DNA of 64,000 nucleotides from Desulfofundulus kuznetsovii DSM 6115 (GTDB lineage: Bacteria; Bacillota; Desulfotomaculia; Desulfotomaculales; Desulfovirgulaceae): positions 1,139,001 to 1,203,000 of the forward strand of contig NC_015573.1 of assembly GCF_000214705.1 (NCBI RefSeq), given 5' to 3'. Below are positions 41,385 to 50,404 of the stretch, one piece after another. Positions within the stretch are counted from its first letter, which is position 1, and every line of letters begins with the position of its first letter. Below the pieces are notes generated by a model. The model saw only the letters and a list, made by a program, of their open reading frames with translations. It was not told the DNA's origin and ran no database searches. A program made the translations under genes and the position numbers.

Positions 41385-42437
41385 ATGCTTGACTTCGAGC
41401 TTGAAAACAACCAGTTCGCCAATATTAAAGTCATCGGAGTGGGAGGGGCAGGCAACAACGCCGTTAACCGGATGATCATGGCCGGTTTGCGGGGAGTGGA
41501 ATTCATTGCCGTTAACACCGATGCCCAGGCCCTCCAAATGGCCCAAACCAGCAACAAAATTCAAATTGGGGCCAAGTTAACCAAAGGGCTGGGTGCCGGT
41601 GCCAACCCGGAGATTGGGCAGAAGGCGGCTGAAGAGAGCCGGGATGATATCATCCAGGCTTTAAAGGGGGCAGATATGGTTTTTGTCACTGCCGGTATGG
41701 GTGGCGGTACCGGTACCGGGGCGGCGCCGGTGGTGGCCGAGGTGGCCAAGGAACTGGGTGCCTTGACTGTGGGGGTGGTGACCAAGCCTTTCACCTTTGA
41801 AGGAAGGAAGCGGATGAACCAGGCAGAGATGGGAATTCAGAACCTTAAGGGTAAGGTGGATACCCTGATCACCATTCCCAACGATCGTTTGCTGCAGGTT
41901 ATTGATAAGCATACCTCCATTGTTGAGGCTTTTCGCATAGCTGACGACGTTTTGCGCCAGGGTGTACAGGGCATTTCGGATTTGATTGCCGTACCCGGCT
42001 TAATCAACCTGGATTTTGCCGATGTGAAGACAATTATGAAGGATACCGGTTCCGCCCTCATGGGCATCGGAGTGGCCAGCGGCGAGAACCGGGCTACCGA
42101 GGCCGCCCGCATGGCCATTTCCAGCCCGTTGCTGGAAACCTCCATCGAAGGAGCCAGGGGCGTACTGCTAAACATTACCGGTGGAACCTCCCTGGGGCTC
42201 TTTGAAGTAAATGAGGCGGCGGAGATTATCTCCCAGGCTGCCGATCCCGAGGCCAACATTATTTTTGGTGCGGTCATCGACGAGCGTATGGAGGATGAAG
42301 TGCGGGTGACGGTCATTGCTACCGGTTTCGATCAAAAAGTGGTTAAAAAAGAACGGGCTAAAGATGAGTTAGAAATTAAGCCCTTTACCAGCCACGACGA
42401 CCTTGACATTCCGGCCTTTTTGCGCCGGCGCAATTAG
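41385..42437 (+). CDS. ftsZ: Cell division GTPase FtsZ
   Basis: 350 aa, tubulin-like GTPase of the Z ring. Motifs: [18 protein letters not shown], the tubulin signature [20 protein letters not shown] (~108), [19 protein letters not shown] and the T7 region [15 protein letters not shown] short linker (~320-343) and the C-terminal peptide [13 protein letters not shown], which binds FtsA/SepF. AGGGGG precedes the ATG. The terminator at 42704 ends this division operon. Confidence 0.97.
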   Translation: MLDFELENNQFANIKVIGVGGAGNNAVNRMIMAGLRGVEFIAVNTDAQALQMAQTSNKIQIGAKLTKGLGAGANPEIGQKAAEESRDDIIQALKGADMVFVTAGMGGGTGTGAAPVVAEVAKELGALTVGVVTKPFTFEGRKRMNQAEMGIQNLKGKVDTLITIPNDRLLQVIDKHTSIVEAFRIADDVLRQGVQGISDLIAVPGLINLDFADVKTIMKDTGSALMGIGVASGENRATEAARMAISSPLLETSIEGARGVLLNITGGTSLGLFEVNEAAEIISQAADPEANIIFGAVIDERMEDEVRVTVIATGFDQKVVKKERAKDELEIKPFTSHDDLDIPAFLRRRN

Positions 42438-42543
42438 AGTTTTTTGCAGCGATTTGATGAACAAATTTTTTACAAAAGCCGGTCTTAAGGACATGGCTTT
42501 TTTGTTTTTTGTGCACAATAAAGCAGAAGGAGGAGATGAACAT

Positions 42544-42687
42544 TTGGAGCATCCGGAGCACGAGAAAACTGTAGAAATGAAAGGAAGTCGCAAGGAAGAT
42601 CTTAACCGCATCAGGGGTACCCAGCGCCTGGTAGATCCCGAACGGGGGCCGGAGAATAAGAGAAAAAAGAAAGCCCGGGAAACATAG
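42544..42687 (+). CDS. Small charged protein, 47 aa
   Basis: TTG start ten bases after AAGGAGGAG; the frame reads EHPEHEKTVEMKGSRKEDLN and ends in PENKRKKKARET. Acidic-to-basic charge gradient, no hydrophobic core, likely unstructured. It sits between ftsZ and the operon terminator, so it would be co-transcribed with ftsA-ftsZ. No family recognised. The strong ribosome site is the main support; a non-coding tail of the ftsZ transcript is the alternative. Confidence 0.4.
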   Translation: MEHPEHEKTVEMKGSRKEDLNRIRGTQRLVDPERGPENKRKKKARET

Positions 42688-42703
42688 AATGACATATTTT
42701 ACC

Positions 42704-42739
42704 AGTCTGGTATTGTATAATAAGACCAGACTTTTCTTT
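42704..42739 (+). terminator. Terminator of the ftsQ-ftsZ operon
   Basis: AGTCTGGT (42704-42711) and ACCAGACT (42725-42732) form a perfect stem with a 13-nt loop, followed by TTTCTTT. Confidence 0.8.
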
Positions 42740-42829
42740 ATGCCCATTGATTTGTAAGGCTGTCATAAGGGTCTAGAGGCGGCCATATAATGATAGAGGG
42801 CTGTGCATGGCCAGGTGGGAGTGGGCTTG

Positions 42830-43741
42830 ATGACCGGCTACGTCGTCTATGTGGATCAGGTCCTGGCAGGCAATTTGCTCCTCAATTATATTTTATTATG
42901 GACGGCCGGGCGACTATCACAGGTGAGGACAACTATATTCCGGCTGGTCTTATCCAGCGCCCTGGGCAGTGTATACGCTTTGTTCTTTTTTGTCCCGGGA
43001 TTTAACCAGTTATTCAGTTTGCCTTTGAAAATTTTCTTTTCCTCCTTAATGGTCGTGGGAGCCTTTGCCCCTTTGCCCCTGAACAGACTGCTCGCCTGTC
43101 TTGTATTTTTTTATCTGTCGTCTTTTGCCCTGGGAGGCATCTGGCTCGGTTTTATTTATTTTCTTTACTCCAATAGTGATTTCGCCGCCGCCGTAAACCA
43201 GACGTTGCACATTATCCAGCATTATTTCTGGCCCGGCCTTTTGCTGGCTCTCGCAACTCTGATGGGGGGAGGACGTGTACTAGCCCTGTTGATGCAGTTA
43301 CGGTTGGAGCAGCAGGCGCACAGGGTGGGCCTGCTGGTGGAAGTGGAGGGGCGGCGGGTAGAGGTGTGTGGCCTGGTGGATACGGGTAACAGTTTAAGGG
43401 ATCCCCTTACCGGTCACCCGGTGATTGTCGTGGAGTACACCGCCTTGCTGACCATATTGCCCCCGGCGGTACGGCAAATTATCGAGGAGGCAGGGGATTC
43501 CAGCGACCCCTCCGTTCTGGCAGCCCTGGCCGGAACCGGCTGGGCGGCCCGCCTCTGTTTGATTCCCTTCCGCTCCGTAGGCCAGGAGCAGGGGATGCTG
43601 ATTGGTATTCGTCCGGACAGGGTGGAAATTCTCCAAAAAGACGGCAGTACCGGGGTTCATCAGGTGGTTGTAGGCATTTACAGGCATACGCTGGGAAGTT
43701 ATCAAGCACTGGTACCCCCGGCAGTGGTCAAAGCGGCCTGA
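42830..43741 (+). CDS. spoIIGA: Sigma-E processing peptidase SpoIIGA
   Basis: 303 aa from ATG 42830 ([20 protein letters not shown]). Five to six TM helices (~1-155) and a C-terminal aspartic protease domain with the active site in [20 protein letters not shown] (~190). In the mother cell it cuts the pro-sequence from SigE after receiving the SpoIIR signal from the forespore. It lies directly upstream of sigE, as in B. subtilis. A TATAAT at ~42786 may be its -10. Confidence 0.93.
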   Translation: MTGYVVYVDQVLAGNLLLNYILLWTAGRLSQVRTTIFRLVLSSALGSVYALFFFVPGFNQLFSLPLKIFFSSLMVVGAFAPLPLNRLLACLVFFYLSSFALGGIWLGFIYFLYSNSDFAAAVNQTLHIIQHYFWPGLLLALATLMGGGRVLALLMQLRLEQQAHRVGLLVEVEGRRVEVCGLVDTGNSLRDPLTGHPVIVVEYTALLTILPPAVRQIIEEAGDSSDPSVLAALAGTGWAARLCLIPFRSVGQEQGMLIGIRPDRVEILQKDGSTGVHQVVVGIYRHTLGSYQALVPPAVVKAA

Positions 43742-43778
43742 CGGGCCGGGGACCAAGATCAAGGTGGGGTGGGAAAGT

Positions 43779-44510
43779 ATGTCTTTGCCGAGAATTGTGC
43801 AACTGAAGTGGCACTGCCGCTTGCTACTGATCAGGCTGGCGGCCTGGTTGGGCTACCACCGGGAAATTTATTATGTAGGCAGCAGTGAGGCGCTCCCGCC
43901 ACCCCTTTCCACCGATGAAGAATCCTTTTTGATCAACAAACTGGAGGCCGGAGACACCGCCGTACGCACCGTGCTCATTGAACGCAACCTCCGTCTGGTG
44001 GTCTATATAGCCCGGAAGTTTGAAAATACCGGTGTAGGGATAGAGGACCTGGTTTCCATCGGAACCATTGGTTTAATTAAGGCGGTAAACACCTTTGATC
44101 CCGCAAAAAAAATCAAGCTGGCCACCTATGCTTCCCGCTGCATTGAAAACGAAATTCTCATGTACCTGCGCCGTAACAATAAAACCCGGGCTGAGGTATC
44201 CTTTGACGAACCCCTGAATATTGACTGGGAGGGCAACGAGCTATTGCTCTCCGATGTGCTGGGTACGGAAAACGATATTATCTACAAGTATATTGAAGAT
44301 GAGATAGATAAAAAGCTTTTGTATATGGCGCTGAACAAATTGAGCGGCCGGGAACGCAAGATTATGGAACTGCGTTTCGGCTTGAACAACGGGGTGGAAA
44401 AGACTCAAAAGGAGGTGGCCGACTTACTGGGTATTTCCCAATCCTACATTTCCCGGCTGGAAAAGAGAATTATCAAGCGGCTGAAGAAGGAAATGCACCG
44501 GCTGGAATAG
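43779..44510 (+). CDS. sigE: Sporulation sigma factor SigE (pro-form)
   Basis: 243 aa from ATG 43779. The N-terminal pro-sequence (~1-30, [20 protein letters not shown]) is amphipathic and ends at the conserved cleavage region [14 protein letters not shown]. Region 2 ([32 protein letters not shown]) and region 4 ([35 protein letters not shown]) are complete. It directs early mother-cell transcription. Confidence 0.96.
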   Translation: MSLPRIVQLKWHCRLLLIRLAAWLGYHREIYYVGSSEALPPPLSTDEESFLINKLEAGDTAVRTVLIERNLRLVVYIARKFENTGVGIEDLVSIGTIGLIKAVNTFDPAKKIKLATYASRCIENEILMYLRRNNKTRAEVSFDEPLNIDWEGNELLLSDVLGTENDIIYKYIEDEIDKKLLYMALNKLSGRERKIMELRFGLNNGVEKTQKEVADLLGISQSYISRLEKRIIKRLKKEMHRLE

Positions 44511-44554
44511 GGTGGCTAAGTGCTCCAAAGTCCGCCGGGTCTTTTTTTATCCAT

Positions 44555-44584
44555 GTATAAAGGCAGGGGGGCGGGGTAATAATG
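44555..44584 (+). promoter_or_regulatory. Sigma-F-type promoter for sigG
   Basis: GTATA (44555-44559), 15-bp spacer, GGTAATAATG (44575-44584): a full match to the sigma-F consensus GYATA-N15-GGNNANAHTR. It ends 49 bp before the sigG start and fits known forespore control of sigG. Confidence 0.8.
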
Positions 44585-44633
44585 AGGTTATGGCCAAACG
44601 CATAAAAACTTGAAAAGAGGTGGGCGGTCTTCC

Positions 44634-45407
44634 ATGCTGCTGAACAAGGTAGAGATCAGTGGTGTGAACACCTCAAAACTCCCCCTGTTAACGGGGACCC
44701 AGATGCGCCAGTTGTTCGAAGCAATGCATAACGGAGACCAGGAAGCCCGAACCCAGTTGATTAATGGTAACCTGCGCTTGGTCCTTTCGGTAATCCAGCG
44801 GTTTACCAACCGCGGTGAATATGTGGACGACCTCTTTCAGGTGGGTTGCATCGGATTGATGAAGGCGATCGATAATTTTGACCTCTCCCAGAACGTTAAG
44901 TTTTCCACCTATGCTGTTCCCATGATCATCGGTGAAATCCGGCGTTATTTAAGAGATAACAATTCCATTCGCGTAAGCCGCTCTTTAAGGGATATTGCCT
45001 ATAAAGCCCTGCAGGTAAGAGACAACCTGGTAAACAAGTATTCCCGGGAACCGTCGATTAACGAAATCGCCGGGGAATTGAAGCTGCCCCGGGAGGAAAT
45101 AGTTTTTGCCCTGGATGCCATCCAGGAACCCATTTCCCTCTTTGAACCTATCTATCATGACGGCGGGGACCCCATCTTTGTCATGGACCAGATTAAGGAC
45201 GAAAAGAACCACGACCATAACTGGCTGGAAGGCATCGCCATCAGGGATGCTTTAAGACGACTGAGCGATCGGGAAAAATTAATCCTGACCTTACGTTTTT
45301 ATGAGGGGAAAACCCAGATGGAGGTGGCGGAAGAGATCGGCATATCCCAGGCCCAGGTATCCCGCCTGGAGAAGGCTGCTTTAAATAACATGCGCAAATA
45401 TTTATAG
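44634..45407 (+). CDS. sigG: Sporulation sigma factor SigG
   Basis: 257 aa from ATG 44634 (MLLNKVEISGVNTSKLPLL, the conserved SigG N-terminus). Regions 2, 3 and 4 are complete: EYVDDLFQVGCIGLMKAIDN, EPSINEIAGELKLPREEIVF and MEVAEEIGISQAQVSRLEKA. It drives late forespore genes after engulfment. The tandem sigE-sigG arrangement with its own sigma-F promoter matches other spore formers. Upstream frame extension to 44610 lacks a ribosome site. Confidence 0.96.
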   Translation: MLLNKVEISGVNTSKLPLLTGTQMRQLFEAMHNGDQEARTQLINGNLRLVLSVIQRFTNRGEYVDDLFQVGCIGLMKAIDNFDLSQNVKFSTYAVPMIIGEIRRYLRDNNSIRVSRSLRDIAYKALQVRDNLVNKYSREPSINEIAGELKLPREEIVFALDAIQEPISLFEPIYHDGGDPIFVMDQIKDEKNHDHNWLEGIAIRDALRRLSDREKLILTLRFYEGKTQMEVAEEIGISQAQVSRLEKAALNNMRKYL

Positions 45408-45514
45408 GTTTTATTTTTGGCGTTTCTTTCTGCCGCCGGTGTTGTCCCTTCTGACCGCTCCCAGGGGATAAAACTCACCGGTGCTTTCGCTTTTCTGTGC
45501 CCCCATTACTCCAG

Positions 45515-45544
45515 GTTTAAGCTGTCGAAATACGGGTAAAACTA
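45515..45544 (+). promoter_or_regulatory. Sigma-F-type promoter for spoIIR
   Basis: GTTTA (45515-45519, 4 of 5 to GYATA), 15-bp spacer, GGTAAAACTA (45535-45544, full match to GGNNANAHTR), ending 46 bp before spoIIR. spoIIR is known to be sigma-F dependent in B. subtilis. Confidence 0.75.
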
Positions 45545-45590
45545 GGGGTAGAACAAATATTTGCAAGTTAAGTAATGGGGGAACGAGAAA

Positions 45591-46472
45591 ATGCTCTCGC
45601 AAAGGCGGATTGGCTTTTGGGTTGCAGGTGTGCTGGCGGTGACGCTGCTGGCTAGCTGGGGTTGGTACCGGCATGTCATGGATAACCCTTACCGTCCCGA
45701 TCACCTGATCCGCTTCCATGTGATTGCCAACAGCAATTCCCCTGCTGACCAGGCGCTGAAATTCCGGGTGCGGGATGTGCTCGTCCAGGCCATGACCCCT
45801 CGCTTCCAGCAGGCCCGCGATATTGAAGAAGCCAGGATCATCGCCCGGACCAACCTGGATTACATGGAGCAACTGGCCAGGCAGGCAATCCGCGATGCCG
45901 GGGCGGACTACCCCGTTACCGTGTCCCTGGGTCACTACCGGTTTCCGGCGAAAACCTATCACGTGGCTAATGCCAACCCGGGGAGAGTTCACGACCTGAC
46001 CCTGCCCGCCGGCGAATATGAAGCGGTGCGGGTGGTCATCGGCCGGGGTGCCGGTGCCAACTGGTGGTGCGTGTTATTCCCTCCTCTATGTTTTGTAGAT
46101 GTTCAAAATGCTGCCGGACCTTGTGCCGGTGAACGGGAAAACCCGCCCCGGCGGGACCCAGGGTTGAAGCATGATCCGGCTAAAAAAAGTCCGGAGCAAA
46201 AACCTTTCTCTCCGCCGGATGAAGATGCCGCGGCGGGTTCAAAAGCGGAGCCGGCTTTTAAATGGACCGGCCCCCCCGCCGTAGCCACCCTGGCTCCCAC
46301 CCACCGGAACGGCCAGGACGGGGGTACCATTTTAAGAGTAAATTCCTCCGACGGTACTCCCGTGGAATTTCGTTTCCGCATCCTGGACTTCTTTGCCGGT
46401 GCGCATGGCTGGTTGGATCGTCTCTGGAGTGCCCAGCACTCACCGTTTTCAGGTAACTACGCAGGAGATTAA
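45591..46472 (+). CDS. spoIIR: Stage II sporulation protein R (SpoIIR)
   Basis: 293 aa. N-terminal signal/anchor (~8-26), then the SpoIIR domain (~35-175) with LIRFHVIANSNSPADQALKF and the terminal WWCVLFPPLCFVD. Secreted by the forespore, it triggers SpoIIGA to process pro-SigE. The family domain ends near residue 170; the remaining ~120 residues are a Pro/Lys-rich, low-complexity tail followed by a short hydrophobic end, longer than the B. subtilis protein. Encoded two genes after its target sigE, unlike in B. subtilis where it is distant. Confidence 0.9.
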   Translation: MLSQRRIGFWVAGVLAVTLLASWGWYRHVMDNPYRPDHLIRFHVIANSNSPADQALKFRVRDVLVQAMTPRFQQARDIEEARIIARTNLDYMEQLARQAIRDAGADYPVTVSLGHYRFPAKTYHVANANPGRVHDLTLPAGEYEAVRVVIGRGAGANWWCVLFPPLCFVDVQNAAGPCAGERENPPRRDPGLKHDPAKKSPEQKPFSPPDEDAAAGSKAEPAFKWTGPPAVATLAPTHRNGQDGGTILRVNSSDGTPVEFRFRILDFFAGAHGWLDRLWSAQHSPFSGNYAGD

Positions 46473-46577
46473 AACCGCATATAGTCAGTCCGCACCATTG
46501 GATAAACCCTTATTTCGGTGAGTGCTTGGTTCAGCCTGCCCCCCTGGCGGCATATAATATGCCAGGGGGTGCAGGCA

Positions 46578-46874
46578 ATGGTAAAGGTATCGGATTTGCG
46601 CATGCGGGAAGTAATTAACATTGCTGACGGGCGCCGTATGGGGCCGATTAAGGATATTGACATTGACCTGGAACAGGGGCGTATCAGCGCCATCATTCTC
46701 CCCGGTCAGGGAAGTCGCCTTTTAGGGTTGTTCGGCCGGGAAGAGGAAATTGTGGTCCCCTGGCATAAAATTAAAAAAATCGGCCTGGACGTAATCCTGA
46801 TCGATTTGCGGGATGTTACCGACATACGGCCTGAAGGTGGTTTTCCGGGCAACGGGAAAGAACGATATTTCTAA
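46578..46874 (+). CDS. YlmC/YmxH family PRC-barrel sporulation protein
   Basis: 98 aa from ATG 46578 after AGGGGGTGCAGGCA. PRC-barrel fold: VSDLRMREVINIADGRRMGP, DIDLEQGRISAIILPG and IVVPWHKIKKIGLDVILIDL. YlmC/YmxH proteins are small cytosolic proteins of spore formers with unclear function. It follows spoIIR by 105 bp and precedes a structured intergenic region. Confidence 0.85.
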   Translation: MVKVSDLRMREVINIADGRRMGPIKDIDIDLEQGRISAIILPGQGSRLLGLFGREEEIVVPWHKIKKIGLDVILIDLRDVTDIRPEGGFPGNGKERYF

Positions 46875-46910
46875 GAGGAACTTCGAAACTATCCGTTTCC
46901 GGTCCGGGTG

Positions 46911-47034
46911 GTAATCGTCCCCGACTAAAAAAGTCGGACAAGCATTACCGCAGCGGAAAAATGTGAAAAGGGTACCTCTGGTAGACCAAGAAGGAGGAAA
47001 TCATTTGTGGTTTCACGAGGGGTACCCTTTTCAC
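46911..47034 (+). promoter_or_regulatory. Structured intergenic region with two hairpins before nrdR
   Basis: Hairpin 1: CCGACT/AGTCGG (46921-46926 / 46932-46937) within a GTAAT/ATTAC outer stem (46911-46948). Hairpin 2: perfect 14-bp arms GTGAAAAGGGTACC (46963-46976) and its complement (47021-47034), with an ACCA/TGGT inner stem and the sequence AAGGAGG (46990-46996) in the apical loop. A TTG (47005) or GTG (47007) eight to ten bases later opens frames of 29 or 17 codons. It may be a regulated leader, an sRNA or a leader peptide; not recognised. Confidence 0.5.
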
Positions 47035-47048
47035 GTTTTAGTTTTACC

Positions 47049-47094
47049 CCCTATATATAGTATAATATCCTCACCAGCTGTACTATATATGTGA
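47049..47094 (+). promoter_or_regulatory. Tandem NrdR boxes overlapping the nrdR promoter
   Basis: Two similar palindromic AT-rich sites, CCTATATATAGTAT (47050-47063) and GTACTATATATGTG (47080-47093), have their CTATATA cores 32 bp apart (three helical turns). They resemble the NrdR box (acaCtATATaTaGtgt-like). A TATAAT -10 (47061-47066) overlaps the first. This fits autorepression of nrdR-nrdD-nrdG. Confidence 0.65.
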
Positions 47095-47140
47095 AGAAAT
47101 TTATCCCCGGGCCCGTGATGGAAAAGAGTGGTGAAACAGC

Positions 47141-47596
47141 GTGCGCTGTCCCTTCTGCGGTTTTTCGGAAAGCCGGGTGCTGGATTCCCGCTCGGCGGAG
47201 GACGGTTATTCCATCCGCCGCCGGAGGGAATGCGCGGGATGCGCCCGGCGGTTTACCACCTACGAGCGGGTGGATGAGCTTCCCCTGGTGGTGGTAAAAA
47301 AGGACGGCCGGCGGGAGGTTTTTAATCGCAATAAGCTCCTGGCCGGGCTGGTGAAGGCCTGTCAAAAGCGCCCAGTATCCATGGCCGCCCTGGAGGCCCT
47401 GGTGGACGAGGTGGAGCGCACATTGCGCAGCACGGCGGAGCTGGAGGTTTCCAGCCGGCAAATCGGCGAAATGATTATGGAACGGCTGCGTGTGCTTGAT
47501 GAAGTGGCTTATGTACGCTTTGCCTCGGTTTACCGGGAGTTCCGGGATGTACAGGAATTTTTGCAGGAAATCCGGCGCTTATCCGAAACGCCGTAA
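47141..47596 (+). CDS. nrdR: Transcriptional repressor NrdR
   Basis: 151 aa, GTG start. Zinc ribbon [17 protein letters not shown] with CAGCARRF (C2, C5, C31, C34), followed by an ATP-cone (~48-140, [20 protein letters not shown]). NrdR senses dATP/ATP and represses ribonucleotide reductase genes. It stands at the head of the nrdD-nrdG pair with tandem candidate boxes upstream, so it most likely controls its own operon. Confidence 0.95.
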   Translation: MRCPFCGFSESRVLDSRSAEDGYSIRRRRECAGCARRFTTYERVDELPLVVVKKDGRREVFNRNKLLAGLVKACQKRPVSMAALEALVDEVERTLRSTAELEVSSRQIGEMIMERLRVLDEVAYVRFASVYREFRDVQEFLQEIRRLSETP

Positions 47597-47704
47597 AAGT
47601 TTAGCTTAAATTGTAGCAGCTGGAATTGTAAGTCAGATCTTTTGCATAACAAAGGCAGGAACGCTGGATATTTATCCAGACCTTGGTTAGAGGAGGAAAC
47701 GAAT

Positions 47705-49723
47705 TTGTTCAAAGTTATCCGCAAGCGGGATGGGCGGGAAGTGCCCTTCGATGAGACCAAAATTACCGATGCCATCTTTAAGGCCGCCCGGGCGGTAGGG
47801 GGTGAGGACCGCCAGACGGCCATGGAGCTCACCATCGAGGTCCTCAAGATGCTCAAAAAGAAATACAACGGCCAGGTCTTCGGCGTGGAAGATGTTCAGG
47901 ACGTGGTGGAAAAGGTGCTCATTGAAGCCGGTCACGCCCGCACGGCCAAGGCCTACATCCTCTACCGGGACAAGCGAACCCGCATCCGGGAAGCCAAGGG
48001 TGATTTAATGGATGCGGTGGAGGAAATCCTGGCGGAAACCAACCGGGAAAATGCCAATGTGGGCAATTCCCCTTCGGCCAAAATGTTGCAGATTGCCAGC
48101 GCAGCCAGCAAGAAATATTATCTCACCCGCCTTCTGGACGAGGATTTTTCCAATGCCCATATGCGGGGAGACATCCACATTCACGATCTTGACTGGTACG
48201 CCAAAACCTTGAACTGCCTGCAGCTGCCCCTGGACAGGCTCTTGACCGAAGGCTTTAATACCGGTCACGGGTACATCCGGCCCCCGAAACGGCCAACCTC
48301 GGCTACGGCCCTGGCGGCAATCATTTTGCAGAGTTCACAAAACGATATGTTCGGCGGGCAGTCCTTCCCCTTCTTTGACCGGCAAATGGCTCCCTTTGTG
48401 GAAGATGCCGATGAAAACGAGACATTCCAGGCCATGGAAGCCCTGGTGTACAACCTCAACTCCATGCACTCCCGGGCGGGGAGCCAGGTGCCGTTTTCCA
48501 GCATCAACCTGGGCACCGATATTTCCGAGGCCGGGCGCAAGGTAACCCGCAACCTGCTTTTAGCCTATGAGGCCGGGCTGGGGAGGGGGGAAAACCCCAT
48601 TTTCCCCAATATCATTTTCCGTATACAGAAAGGGGTCAACTTTGAACCCGGGGACCCGAACTATGATTTGTTCCAGCTAGCCATTCGGGTAGCCAGCAAA
48701 CGGTTGAATCCTTCCTTTGCCTTTATGGATTCTTCTTTCAACCGTCCTTACGGGGATCAGGTGGCCTATATGGGCTGCCGCAGCCGGGTGATGGCCAACA
48801 GGCGGGGTCCGGAGGTCACGCCGGGTAGGGGGAACCTGTCCTTCACCACCATCAACCTGCCCCGGCTGGGCATAAAGGCCGAGCGAAATCTCAAGCGGTT
48901 CTATGGGCTTTTGTCGGAGGTTATGGACCTGGCCATCAGGCAGCTTTACCATCGCTTCCGGGTGCAGGCCAGGCTCAAGGTCAAGGACATGCCCTTTGTC
49001 ATGGGGCAGGGTATTTACCTGGGTTCGGAAGGGCTGAAGGAGGACGATTGTATCGAACCGGCCATTGTCAACGGCACCCTGGCCGTGGGCTTTATCGGCC
49101 TGGCCGAAGCCCTGGTGGCTTTAACCGGGCGGCATCACGGCCAGAGCGAGGAATCCCAGGCCCTCGGCCAGGAGATTGTGGCCTTTATGCGCCGGCGTAT
49201 TGATGAGGCCTGTGAGGAATATGACCTGAACTATACCCTGCTGGCCACACCGGCCGAGGGGCTTTCCGGGCGGTTTGTGCACATAGACCGGCGGGAGTTC
49301 GGCATTATTCCCGGCGTGACGGACCGGGAATATTACACCAACTCTTTCCATATACCGGTGTACTATCCCATCAGCAGCTTTGAGAAAATCAGCCTGGAAG
49401 GACCCTACCATAAATACTGTAATGCCGGACACATCAGCTATGTGGAAATGGCCTCGCCACCGGTACACAACCTTGAGGCGGTGGAAGCCATTATCCGCCA
49501 CATGGCGGCCAGCGACATGGGTTATGCGGCCATTAACTTCCCGGTGGATTTCTGTACCAGCTGCAACTTAATGGGTGTAATCAACGAAAACAATTGCCCC
49601 CGCTGCGGGTCGGCAGCCATCCGGCGGGTGCGGCGGATTACCGGTTACCTTTCCACCGTGGACCGCTTCAACGACAGCAAGGTGGCGGAATTAAACGACC
49701 GTTTGCCCCACAGCTTGAGTTAG
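47705..49723 (+). CDS. nrdD: Anaerobic (class III) ribonucleoside-triphosphate reductase
   Basis: 672 aa from TTG 47705, eight bases after GAGGAGG. N-terminal ATP-cone (~1-95, FKVIRKRDGREVPFDETKIT), catalytic barrel with the thiyl-radical Cys358 (YMGCRSRV), a C-terminal zinc site (FCTSCN, NCPRCG) and the glycyl-radical Gly647 in RRITGYLSTVDRFND. It makes dNTPs under anoxia using formate. Upstream nrdR and downstream nrdG complete the system. Confidence 0.96.
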   Translation: MFKVIRKRDGREVPFDETKITDAIFKAARAVGGEDRQTAMELTIEVLKMLKKKYNGQVFGVEDVQDVVEKVLIEAGHARTAKAYILYRDKRTRIREAKGDLMDAVEEILAETNRENANVGNSPSAKMLQIASAASKKYYLTRLLDEDFSNAHMRGDIHIHDLDWYAKTLNCLQLPLDRLLTEGFNTGHGYIRPPKRPTSATALAAIILQSSQNDMFGGQSFPFFDRQMAPFVEDADENETFQAMEALVYNLNSMHSRAGSQVPFSSINLGTDISEAGRKVTRNLLLAYEAGLGRGENPIFPNIIFRIQKGVNFEPGDPNYDLFQLAIRVASKRLNPSFAFMDSSFNRPYGDQVAYMGCRSRVMANRRGPEVTPGRGNLSFTTINLPRLGIKAERNLKRFYGLLSEVMDLAIRQLYHRFRVQARLKVKDMPFVMGQGIYLGSEGLKEDDCIEPAIVNGTLAVGFIGLAEALVALTGRHHGQSEESQALGQEIVAFMRRRIDEACEEYDLNYTLLATPAEGLSGRFVHIDRREFGIIPGVTDREYYTNSFHIPVYYPISSFEKISLEGPYHKYCNAGHISYVEMASPPVHNLEAVEAIIRHMAASDMGYAAINFPVDFCTSCNLMGVINENNCPRCGSAAIRRVRRITGYLSTVDRFNDSKVAELNDRLPHSLS

Positions 49724-49747
49724 ATGCTTTAGCGAGGAGAGGTACTC

Positions 49748-50257
49748 ATGCAGCTACGTGTAGCCGGGATAATTAAGGAAAGTGTGGTGGACGGGCCTGG
49801 CCTGCGGCTGGTGGTTTTTGCCCAGGGTTGCCCCCGTCGCTGTCCCGGCTGCCATAATCCCCATACCTGGGATCCGGCCGGGGGCACTTTGGTTGAGGTG
49901 GAAGAAGTTCTGGCCATGGTCAGGAAAAATCCCCTTTTAAAAGGGATAACCCTTTCCGGGGGCGAGCCCTTTGCCCAGGCCGGCGCCCTGGCCTATCTGG
50001 CCCGGCAGGTTCGCGCCCTGGGCCGGGATGTGATTACTTATACGGGCTATACCTGGGAGGAACTCCTTGAGCTCGCCAGAAGGGATGGGGCGGTAAAAGA
50101 GCTTCTGGAGCTTTCCGATTATATTGTGGACGGTCCCTATATCCAGGAAAAAAGGGACCCGGAACTGCCCTTCCGTGGTTCCAGCAACCAGCGCATTATC
50201 GATGTACCCGCCTCCCTTGCCTGCGGCCGGGTGGTCATCGCTTCGTGGGGCGGGTAA
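49748..50257 (+). CDS. nrdG: Anaerobic ribonucleotide reductase activase NrdG
   Basis: 169 aa radical SAM enzyme that installs the glycyl radical on NrdD. The cluster motif is C28-x3-C32-x2-C35 (QGCPRRCPGCHN), followed by the SAM-binding GGEPFAQAG segment (~78) and DVITYTGYTWEELLE. It begins 24 bp after nrdD and ends at a strong terminator. Confidence 0.95.
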   Translation: MQLRVAGIIKESVVDGPGLRLVVFAQGCPRRCPGCHNPHTWDPAGGTLVEVEEVLAMVRKNPLLKGITLSGGEPFAQAGALAYLARQVRALGRDVITYTGYTWEELLELARRDGAVKELLELSDYIVDGPYIQEKRDPELPFRGSSNQRIIDVPASLACGRVVIASWGG

Positions 50258-50269
50258 TGAAACAGGAAC

Positions 50270-50304
50270 AAGGCAAGTACATGATGGTGGTACTTGCCTT
50301 ATTT
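50270..50304 (+). terminator. Terminator of the nrdR-nrdD-nrdG operon
   Basis: AAGGCAAGTAC (50270-50280) pairs perfectly with GTACTTGCCTT (50290-50300), followed by ATTTC. Confidence 0.8.
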
Positions 50305-50404
50305 CATTGCGTTGTCAATGGCTTGGGGCCCTGATGAACCTTCTGCCCCCTGGGAGCATATAATGAAACAATCACACCCATTGCTACCGGGGAGAGGGTT
50401 TGTT

